Below are positions 1 through 17,600 of a DNA stretch of 64,000 nt, piece after piece. The DNA comes from Panagrolaimus kolymaensis. Its lineage: Eukaryota > Nematoda > Chromadorea > Rhabditida > Panagrolaimidae. A program made the translations under genes and the position numbers. The stretch spans positions 1,550,001-1,614,000 of the forward strand of contig JAJQJQ010000024.1 of the NCBI GenBank assembly GCA_028622995.1, in the 5' to 3' direction. The notes beneath the pieces are model-generated. The model was not told the origin of the DNA and searched no databases. It worked only from the letters and a program-made list of their open reading frames with translations. Every line of letters starts with the position of its first letter. The first letter of the stretch is position 1.

Positions 1-254
1 AATGAAAACGTTATATTACAAAAGACAGTTTATTTTTTGTTTATTTTAAATTTAATAGTTTTCGAACAACGAGATTATTCTGATGATAAAATACAGTTTT
101 TTTTCTCTAATACAAATTCGTGCGCAGTTTTTTTTACGAAAAAAATTATTCATGAACGATTATGGCCTCTTAAAAAAAAAATTTAGTGTCAATTTTATGA
201 AAAGATGGACAGTTTTGTTTATAACCTTCTTTCTCTATTCCCTCACTAACTTAC

Positions 255-2642
255 TTGATCCCGAATGACTGTAACATTATTAAATTTGGGTCGTTCAACT
301 TTAGCTCGATGTCCATTTAAAACTATTCCGGCGTCAATTCCAACAATTACATCCTACAAAATAATATTCAATTCGATTTCAGTTTTAAAAAATATAAACT
401 AACTTTTTCAGAAAATGTTGGAGGAAATCTCAAAGTTAAATCGGGAGCCCAAACACCAATGTCATTTAAATTATCTCCAAATTCTTCGATTCCTTCCGCC
501 GGTTCATTAACATTTGTTGGTGATGTTGAATTATGTTGGCTATCCTCTGCAACCTCGTTCTCAGTTTCAATGGGTCCAAAAAGATCACTACAAATATGAT
601 CTTCAATTTTAGGACCAACTTTTCCACTTCTTTCTGCGATTATTGTATCATTCCAAAATGCTTCGCTAAGAATCTAAATTTTTTTTTAAAATACCCCTTA
701 TCAAACTAAACACCAGTTTAAAATTTTTTCAAACCTCTTCTTGCTGTTTTTCAAAGAAAGAATTAAGCATTTCAGGAATAAAACATAATTTATCTTTAAT
801 TGCTGATTCAATTTGTGAACCTATTAAATCGGTAAATGGATTAATGGATTCAGCGCTGCCACCAAAAAATTGAATGCTAACTGGGACATTTCCTTCACAT
901 CGAGTTACCTGAAATAGAAAAACGGTGGTTTATTACATGGGGACAGTTAAAAAAAATTTATTAAATTTTAAATGCTAATCAGTTAAATTTACATCAAATC
1001 TTTCGTCAGTTTACTTTAATATTTATTAGGTAAAAAATCCGTGACAGTTTAAACCTATCTAATAATTTTTTAAAATTAAAGAAAATTATCCCAGTTTTTG
1101 TCTTTCCCTTTCATTTTTTCTTTGAGTATCGAGAAATACATAAAATGATATATTTTTGAGGCTATTTCCAGTTTTGTTACACCAAAATGCTAAAAAAAGC
1201 CCATATTTTTTCAGCGAATTTGTTTACATGAACCTTTAACGTCTAGTTATAAAAATGAAAATGATTTCCTTGCCTACGTCATTTTCTCAGTACAGTTAAT
1301 TTATTAATAAAAATAAAATAAAAAAGTCTTTAAAGAATGCACAGTTTAATTATGTAAAATGGATAATACTTGCTTTACCAGTTTTTAAGTGCTAAAAACA
1401 ATCCAAAATTTTTTACAGTTGCATTCAAAAAAACAGTTTTAATATTTTTGAAATTTTTGTTAATTTATTTTTATCAAAGGTATTGTTGTCGCAAAAAATA
1501 TCTTTGCTCAGCCGCGACTAGGGTTATTTTCCAGTTAATACTATAATTAATTTCTTACATTTATGGTATTTTTATTATCACCAATATCCCTTAAAATATT
1601 AACATCCATATTAATTGTCCAATTTTTCATAATAGCAAGCATATGAGATTCCGCGGTGAATAATAAATCCACGGAACAATCTCCTTCCACTTCCACATGA
1701 GGCAAATATAATTTTATGCTAGCGCCAGTGCCATTAATAAAAGTTGCATTAATAATGGGTTTTTCAAATTTTGTTATAACAAAATTTTCTCCTTTAAATG
1801 TCGCAACGTCAATCGTGGGTAAAACTATTTTAGTTAATAACGCTGGAAGTCCCTCCGATGCTAATTCAGTAAAATAATTTGCTCCTCTTTGGGATAAACG
1901 AATATAAATTCCAGCTGATTGGGGTTGAGGATCATTGATGACCACTTCATCATACATATATTTATATAATCGTCGAGGAGGATAGAGAGGTGGTTTATTT
2001 GTGGAATCAGAAAATGTTGGCAAACCTAAAATGCAAAAAAAGTCATTTGTTACAGTTTTAAAATTATGGCAGCTATTTCTACTTTCGGCAGTTTAAACTT
2101 TATTTTTATTTTAAAAAGCTTTTGTTCCAATTTTAAAAAAGTTTCACAGTTATAATAAATTAATGAAAGAAAGCTTTAGAAAGAAATAGGTGAGAAGGCT
2201 AAGGAGTTTTGCTTTTATTAAAAAAATAATAGCAGAATTAAAAACTGAAAACAGTTTCAACAAAAAAAAGCTTTTTTGCTTCAAAAATTTCTAAAATATC
2301 TACAGTTTTTGTTTTGATTTTTTAAATTTTATATTATTGGTTCAAAATCTAACAAATTCAAAAATGAAAGCCATTTCTAACTTTGACAGTTTAACCAAAA
2401 AAAGAAGGCGAGCTCAGTAGAACACAGTTTCCTATTTCAAATAAGATAATCCCTTTAAAAAATTTAGGCTATTAGTTTTCAATTTGGTCAAATTCAAACA
2501 GTTAATTAAGAAAGATAAAATAATAAAATGATAAAAACTCACCATGATCAGGATCAATGGATTGTGGAGCAAGGGAATCCAATCCGTTTGAAGGAAATGC
2601 CGCCAAAAATATGGTAAAAAATAAAATAAATATTTCTTTCAT
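255..2642 (-). CDS. BPI/LBP-family secreted lipid-binding protein (3' end outside window)
   Basis: Exons 2642-2543, 2025-1559, 908-735, 673-404 and 353-255 join in one frame, and the gene continues beyond the left edge. The start is the ATG at 2642, which opens a hydrophobic signal peptide (MKEIFILFFTIFLAAF...), so the product is probably secreted. The second exon carries the features of a BPI/LBP/CETP N-terminal domain: an amphipathic 'GIYIRLSQRGANYF' start, then 'IVLPTID', 'INATFINGTGASIKLYLP' and an N-glycosylatable 'NWTINM'. Exon 3 begins near a cysteine ('RCEGNVPVSI') and ends with the second one ('KDKLCFIPEML'), the spacing expected for the conserved disulfide. Proteins of this family bind lipids or lipopolysaccharide; the ligand here is unknown. 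Introns are unusually long and full of the CAGTT(T/A) motif. Family assignment is fairly secure; orthology is not. Confidence 0.75.
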
Positions 2643-4443
2643 TTTTTATTTTTTTGTTTAAAAAAAATTTAACAACAAAATTTTCTTATTTATCCGTTTT
2701 TGAAAATAAAAAAAGATCAGAGACAAAATAAATTTTTTCTTTAATTAATGGAATCTTGAAAGTTTAAGCTTTTATTTATTTCAAAACATAAGCATCTGGA
2801 GAAAATAAAAAATAAAAAAATAAAAGCAAAAACAAATTATTTTTTTTTATAAATAGGAGTTTTGTTTTTGATGATCGATTTTGAAGAAGAAGAAGAAAAA
2901 ATAAATGTCGGCGGAAATAAATGCCAAAGCACCGTGAAAAAAAAAAATGGATCTCGAACAGCCGGTTGAGAATGTTTGTGTGTATATATTTTTTTGTTTC
3001 TATAGATGAGGATTGTCTAAGTTTATTTTTTTTAGTTGTTGATTGAAAAAAAAAATCAAAGCAAAGATCTATTCTTTTTCTTTTCTTGCCACATGACAAC
3101 AAAAAAAATAACGACGGCGACGACGACGTCCGCCGCCGTGTTTGCCGCCATCACCGAGAAAATAAAAACAAAGCCGATGAGGAAGAAAGAAAGTTAAAAG
3201 GGAAATAGATGGATAAAGATTAAAGTTTATCTTTGGCATTTATTTTATTTTTTTTCTTATTTGTTGTTGAAGGATAAGCGTTCGAGCAAACATTCAAAAA
3301 TCGAACATACTAAACCAGATGATTATTCAGTTTTGTACGGCAAAAAAAAAATTTTTTTACTCAAAATTCAGTTTGATTTTTTCTTTCTCTTTAAAACTTT
3401 TCCTGGTTTTTATATTTTTCACAGTTTTCATAATTAAGTGATCATGGATGGCAACGGCAAAACACTTCAAAGATTAAAAGCAAAATTAAGAAAAAAAACA
3501 AACAAATAAAAACAACAATTAATAAAAAAAGGATGCAAAAATAATAATAAAATTTTTCATTTATTGCTGTTTTGATTTTTTTCGAATTTTTATCTTTAAT
3601 GATCAAATAATTATTGGCTCTTTGATCGCAGAAAATTAACAAAAGATGAAGCTGAACAACATGACAGTTAATCCACAGTTTTGTTTATTATAATTATTAA
3701 AAAGAAAAATATCCAATATAACAGTTATTATATTATTTATAAGTTTTGTACAGTTTTCATATAAAGCATTGCTATGATTGGATTGTCAATTTTTTTTATA
3801 ATTTTTAATTTAAAAATGGTAGCTATGAAGAGCCTTAGTTAAAAATTATTTAAAAGTTTCTTAAAAAATATAACAACAAAAAGAAGTATGCAGTTATTTT
3901 TCCTTCCTTTTGTTTTGTTTTAAAACTCTCTTTTTATTCTCATATGCTAACAGAAGAACACAGTTTTGATAATTATAATTTTTAGATGAACAACGCCAAC
4001 CGACAGTTTCTTTCATATCCCAGAATTTTTTTTAAAAGCGTTTGTTAAATTTTTTTTACACATTAACAAAAAAAGAACTCAATTTATTTAATTTTTTTCA
4101 ATTTCTCATAAAAAAAACTTTATTATCTATATATTATCTTCCTCTCCTCTTCCTCTTTTTCCTCATAAAATTTTTCTTGCCAATCCACTTGAGGCTAAAA
4201 AAAATATAATTTAAGTAAGTAATAGGTTTTTATGATGGCTTCCCAAAAAAGAGACTCAACTCAAGCTAAAAATAAAAACTCATCATCTTTTCTTCTTTTT
4301 TTTTCGGTGCACACGAAAAAAATGATTAGTTTTGTTTTTTTTCAGTTTTCTGTTTTTATCTTTTCCTGGAAATTTCATTCTTCAGTTTAAAATTATTTTT
4401 TTTGTATTTTTTGTTTTTTTTTGGGTTCAAAAAAACAAAAAAA
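2643..4443. promoter_or_regulatory. Divergent intergenic region between the BPI-like and NMDA receptor genes
   Basis: The two genes start at its two ends and are transcribed away from each other, so it should hold both promoters. It contains a short GC-rich patch (about 3110-3160, GACGACG/CCGCCG repeats) that stands out against A/T-rich flanks, and about a dozen CAGTT(T/A) motifs in its right two thirds. I see no convincing coding sequence; the short open frames here are compositional. Confidence 0.4.
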
Positions 4444-12060
<7,617 letters not shown>

Positions 12061-12531
12061 ACTATTAACTTTTAAAAACGCATTAACCCTTTACTCAATC
12101 AAATAAGCTTTCAAATAAAAACTTTGTAAAAAGCATACAAAAAATTAAGGAAATTCAAAATTAATCAAATGTTTAATAAAAAAAACAAAAAAAACAATCC
12201 CGTTTTTTTTGCACATTACCACAATGTGTTAGACAAGAACGAAGCCACAAACTTCTTACCTCTAAGCTACAAACAAACTCAAATGATGACAAATCGACCA
12301 CTCTTTACTTTTTTCCAAATTAACGTGGAAATGAATTTTTCTTTTTCAAAAAAAATTGAAAACGAAAAAAGAAAAATGCCTCGACACGAAAATTTGCATA
12401 CAAATTTCTCCAAAAAAACTTGAAAAACCCATTTCTCTCCTTTTTCTTTCAAGTCATTCTTCCTTCGCTTTCTATTTACAAATGTTTTGTGCAGTTTTCT
12501 AAAACGCTTCTTGGAACTAAACTTTGAAATC
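12061..12531. other. Gene-free spacer between NMDA receptor and kinase genes
   Basis: It holds the 3' region of the receptor gene and the promoter of the kinase gene. Its first 60-110 bp resemble sequence at 28727-28790, which is part of a duplicated fragment. No gene or structured element was recognised. Confidence 0.4.
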
Positions 12532-13321
12532 ATGAATTTGGAACTTAATGATAACTCATCATCATCAAATACTACAAATAGTAAGTTTTTTTTGGTTTTT
12601 TAATATTTTCATAAAATGTTACAATTATGCATCAAATAGGTTTAATGTGTATTTATTAGATTTTTTTCTTTAAAAGTTTTTCTTTTAAATCTGTTTTTAA
12701 TGATATAAGCGTTTGTTTACTACCTCACTTTGAAATATATCTTAGCCAAATGTTTTTTGTGTAATTTTTTCTTATAAAAAAAGTCTGAAAAACATAAAAG
12801 TGTTAGCTGACACATTAGGAGTTTCACATGAGAACTTAAAAATTAGAAAAAATATTAGAGAAAGCATTCAGCAAGTTAGTATTTTTTTTATAAAAAAGCA
12901 AATGATAAAGTGATGCCTCTTGATGTTTATAAACTTGACAAATTTTTAGTTGAATCAAGCTATTCTTCACTACGTTCAAATGATTCAATATATCATGAAG
13001 AAAGAAGAGTTTATGGAACGAAAACTTTTAAAAACGATAAATACCGATTAAACTTCGATCCTATCTCTGAAGGACCCAGTGAAAATGAACCTGTAAGTTA
13101 ATGTTTTTTTCTCTCATAAATAATAACTTTTTTGCATTTTGATTTTATAGCAAGACGTGAACATTCTCGATGATCAATTCCTATCTCTTTTTGAAGAACC
13201 GAGAGAAGGTTCAAAAAATTCTTTTAAAAAATTTGGTAGATTCTGTGAGTCTTTTGTGAGTTAAAACTTATCACCAAAATAATTTCCATTTTTAGTTATG
13301 CGATCGGTAAAACTAAAGAAA
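12532..13321 (+). CDS. CMGC-like protein kinase gene, 5' part (split by Helitron insertion)
   Basis: Exons 12532-12580, 12911-13092, 13151-13244 and 13296-13321 form the 5' part; the last one stops in mid-exon at the transposon end (13321/13322). Phases agree: 49 bp, 182 bp, 94 bp, then 26 bp of the split exon. The encoded about 117 residues are a polar, Ser/Asn/Glu-rich N-terminal region ('NSFKKF', 'SVKLKK') with no recognisable domain. The ATG at 12532 is the first one that keeps the frame. The exon resumes at 26616 in the same frame on the other side of the insertion. Transcription into the Helitron would end this frame within the element, so this allele should give no kinase domain from its own start. 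The intron between 12580 and 12911 contains an extra short open stretch (12786-12873) that does not fit the splice phase. Confidence 0.6.
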
Positions 13322-13755
13322 TCTTCCTTTTTAATTTGGAGTGTCGTTTCTGTTTGTATGTCTGTATGTATGTCGTTTCTGCTTTTGTTTTGTTTTGTCC
13401 CGATAGCCTAGATCAGTTTTTTACGCTGATTCCGAATATGTTGGTCTCACGTTTCGGAGAGTCAAATATGTCCATGTTTTGACCAGTTTAAATTTGCATT
13501 TTATAAAATTTTTCTTGACACGAAAGTTTCCCTTTGTTTGTTTTGAAATGGAAATGCTTGCAATTTTTGTAAGCATTTTTTTGGAAGTCAAAAATTTGTT
13601 TTTCTCTGACTGTCTGCATCGAAATTACACATTATTGTTTGATTTCGTTTTATTTTTTGGTTAGGCTTGCTTGAACATTTTTTTTACATGTGATTTATTT
13701 ATTCAAGCTATTTTTCTGAATTATTCTTCAACTTTTTTCCTGATTGGTATTGGTA
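13322..13755 (+). mobile_element. Outer Helitron, 5' segment
   Basis: This is the 5'-terminal 434 bp of the outer Helitron. It begins TCTTCC directly after a host A at 13321, as Helitrons do (5' TC, insertion between A and T). It contains a short internal repeat (GTGTCGTTTCTG near 13340 and ATGTCGTTTCTG near 13370) and no long open frame, and probably holds the promoter of the Rep-helicase gene. It is separated from the rest of its own element (20403-26615) by the inner Helitron. Its reverse complement is found at 19969-20402, the 5' end of the inner copy. Confidence 0.85.
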
Positions 13756-13770
13756 CAAGAACATTGGGGC

Positions 13771-13785
13771 CTTACCTTCGGTAAG
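13771..13785 (-). other. Helitron 3' terminal hairpin (inner copy)
   Basis: On the minus strand, CTTACC, loop GAA, GGTAAG forms a six-pair stem. Beyond an A.G mismatch the stem can extend by three G-C pairs (GGG/CCC). It ends 15 nt before the CTTG terminus, where Helitron 3' hairpins act as the transposition terminator. Confidence 0.8.
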
Positions 13786-14010
13786 TCCCTCAAACTAAAC
13801 ATACAATTATTCAAATGTATCTACGGAACTGTTACATGTTTACAACGACAATAAAAAAACTGTAACACAACATAAACTAAAACAAAAATGGCTGAGTATT
13901 GGTTTATTAAAGTGCATTACTGTAAACAGTAATAACTTCAATAGTAAGCCTCCAAACCTCGTCAAGGTTCTCAGCATATTGGAGGATAGTTGTTAGTTCT
14001 GGGTCAACAA

Positions 14011-14625
14011 CACCCTTTAAAAGGGCAAAGAAACCGCATCTTATACGTACGGAGGTGCAATCAACATATATAATCATACCAGGTACTAAAATGTCAACAA
14101 TGCGCTATGTTAAGCATGTGGCTCACCTGAGGTGATTTGAGCAAGCACCACATACTCGCTTCCGAGGAAGCGCGCATTTATCCCATAAATAGGCATGACA
14201 TTTCTTACTTGCTACTGCATATGGCCTTGTATATATGGTCAAGCCTTTTCTCATCGCTAACATAAACATCGTATAACTTTTCTTACTTGAAGTACTATCG
14301 TTGAAAATTTCCGTAAAACTTCATGACGCAACTTTTATCGTTCATAAGGAAATTAAAACCCTTAAAAAGGGTCAAAAAATCCCATCTCATACGTAACGCA
14401 GGTGCAATTATTACATATGACCATACCAGGCATTAAACTGTCAACAATGCGCTATGTTAAGCATGTGGATCACCTGAGGTGATTTAAGCATAATGCACCT
14501 CATACTTGCCTCCGAGAAGGCACGCATTTATCCAATAAATTGGCAGGACATTTAATACTTACAACTGATATAACATTGTAAATATGCTCAAAACGCAACT
14601 CATCGCTATAACAAACGCAACATCG
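14011..14625 (-). repeat. Two diverged subterminal repeats of the inner Helitron
   Basis: Units at about 14356-14625 and 14011-14271 align over their length. Both carry a 'TAGCGATGAG' start, 'GGATAAATGCG', a small palindrome around TCGGAGG/TCGGAAG, the palindromic CACCTCAGGTGA, 'CACATGCTTAACATAGCGC', and an end in a short run of AAGGG. The palindromes are kept although the sequence around them has drifted, which suggests a role in the element's 3' end, in replication or in regulation. Confidence 0.7.
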
Positions 14626-14627
14626 AT

Positions 14628-17600
14628 CTAATCAGAATCGCTAACTATATCATTCATTTCAATGTTATCGTCCCACTCATCGCTAATCTCATACTCTAAA
14701 TCAACTAAATCGTTACCGGAAACATTTTGTATAACTTCGTTATCTTCATCGATAGGCTCTTCTTCAACTTCCATATTTACGTCATTCTCATCGTTCCAAT
14801 CCGGATTTAACGCTGCATAATCTGGAGCATCCGGAGACATTACTGAACGCGGATCGTCGTTCAAAAGTTCGTTGTAAACGATATTTCGCGTACTGTTCAC
14901 ATCGTCGGCGGGCAATTTAATATGAAGCTTATCCCATGCACGAGTGCGAGAAAGAGCAACATAACAATGGCCGTGCGTAAAAATTCCTTTACTGAAATCA
15001 ACTCCTACACAGTCAAACGTTTGTCCTTGTCCTTTATTAATCGTTAAAGCGAACGCAACTCGAACCGGAAATTGTGTGCGGTAAACTTTCAAAACGCTTG
15101 AATCGTCGAGGAGCGTAATTCGTGGAATCATTACCATGTTATCTTCGTTATTATCGCTTCGATTTGTCAACTTTTCAGCAACAATAATGTTACGTTCAAG
15201 TCTCTTTACAATTAGTCGCGTTCCGTTACATAAACCTTCTCGGATGCTCAAGTTACGCATAAGCATAATCACCGCATTTACTCGAAGTCGTAGCTTGTAC
15301 GCAGGGAAACCGTTTGGCTTAAAAGTCTCAAAGTGTTCGGGGCTATACTCAAATACGTTATCTTCAACTCGATCGACAGCTTGATAAATCCTTTCGGTTT
15401 CGCTATCAAGTAAATCGATAATCGCTTCGTTATACGTATCAACTTCAGCATTAACCGTGGAAAGAATAGCTCTAGACGCAAACGCATTTAAATCGTTATT
15501 CCTTATAACATCACCGAAAATAACCTCAACTAAATCACTCTCACTAATACACTCTTCGGGTAACGATACTTTGCCGTGAACATCGTTTGCGCTTCCGTTT
15601 CCAATCCTCAATATCGTTTCCGCAAAATCATCTCCGTTATTATCGGCTCTTTCGTTACTAATCAAATCGTATTTATTCGCCGAGAAAAGAGGCCAAAGCG
15701 GACTCATCTTAACGCTATTTCGGATAACATCGTTACGCGTACCGTTTTTCACAACGGGTCCTAACTGACGAAAATCTCCACCGCAAACGATAACCTTTCC
15801 ACCGAACGGAGTGTCGTTATTCATAATTTCGCGTAACTTTTCATCAACAACTTCAAGTGCTCTTCGTGGTGCCATCGGTGTTTCATCCCAGACAACAACT
15901 TTAACTTTACGTAACGCTTGTCCAAGTGAATCCGAAGAAACTACACCGGATTGACTTTCTTCGCCGAACGGAAAATCAAGCTTAAATACGTTATGAGCTG
16001 TTCGCCCCGTTTCATATAAACTTGCTGCAATACCGCTCCATGCCATAATAACAACATCGGTATCGGACGCAACCAAATTCGAAAATAAACAATTAAAAAG
16101 ATACGTTTTTCCTGAACCTCCTGGGCCATCAATGTAAAAGCAGGCCGCAGAATTATCTGGATTGACGACTCTTTGCATAATCGCTTCGTACGCATTCGCT
16201 TGTTCGGGATTCAAAGTTCCTCGCATTTGATCGCCTCGGAGACGGTGTGCCGTAATATCAACGCTTTCGTCATCAATACCAACAATTTCAGCAACCATTT
16301 GAAGAATTGGATAATCTTCAAGCGATCGCTCATTGTTAATAATCATTCGTAAAACTTGACGCCATGCTAAAGTTTCCGCAAGATCTTGATCACCGCGATG
16401 ACTTCGAAGTAAATCAGAGATTAACTGATGACGAAACTGATTCCATAACCATAACGGAGCTTCAACATCACAATGAGCAACGATTCGTGCGAATAAGCGT
16501 CGTAATTCTCTCGGTAAATTGAAAAACGTTCCTTCGTGTAACGCATCGTAATAAATTTGATCGGATTCAACCAATCCTCGTGCTACACACGCTTCGCGGA
16601 ACGTTGCATGAATTGCATTAGGATCGTAAGGATCTCTACGTAAATCTTCGTAATCTCTTGGACCTTTAACAATCGTTAATAACTTTCGAAGGTAAAACAA
16701 TTCGGTGTTTTTCGGGTTAACAGCGTACATTCGTGGACATTTCGGTTTCGTAGTTCTCAAACGTGTATGCCATTCGCGTTTTTTTGCGTCCCATGTAAAA
16801 TGGTGGCAAAGCTCTACATACGTAAGATTTCGATTAACTCCGTTTGGCGCATTTCTATTTAAATCAAAGAACGCTAATAACTTTGACTTTTTCATCGCAT
16901 CTCGAATCATATCGGAAACCGTAGCATCTTCGGCCATCGCAATCGTTTGTTGCTCAGGTAAGTGAACCTGAAGCCTCTCAATACTTTCACTCGAAAAATG
17001 CATATCGAACTTGTAAAGTCTCCAGCAAGCTTCATGAGCGGATAAGTATCTCGCATCAAGGAAGCACTGAATCTCGTCGTAATTAACTTGTCCGCTACTG
17101 ATCTCAATATTAATTCTGTCCGGACCTTTAAACAAATACTTGAACAGATAATTAACTGTACGCAAACTGCATACCACTTCAATATTGATGTGGCAACCGA
17201 AACGCTTCAATAAATACGCATTATACGGAACAACTGAACGGTTATCAAGAATAAAAGGTCGCCCTTTAAAGTTAACCGTAGCTTGCTTGCCGTCGTTTCT
17301 TCTTCGGTAAGTCGGATACGAATTTTCATCAAACGTTGTCTCTTCGCTAAACGCTTTCGGAAAATGACGTTTACATGTACCATCCTGCATACACATCGCA
17401 TTCGGATCGTATTCTCCGCAAGGTCGATGAAGCATATGCTTCACCACCAAATCGTAAAGTACGGGGTCGCTTTCTCGATCGGGTAGCTCAGCAGAAATGA
17501 AATCGTTAATTTTCGCGATATCGTTCCATTCTTCTTCAAACCACCACAAACTGTGAATATGCGGTAAGCCACGTTTCTGAAACTCAACAACGTAAAGAAA

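Noticed and set aside
2776..3102. 108-codon minus-strand frame near the BPI-like promoter
   Set aside because: Phe/Lys-rich low-complexity sequence without homology; intergenic A/T runs explain it.
13479..13664. 61-codon frame in the Helitron 5' region, present in both copies
   Set aside because: Low-complexity Phe/Leu frame in A/T-rich sequence; no start context, no domain.
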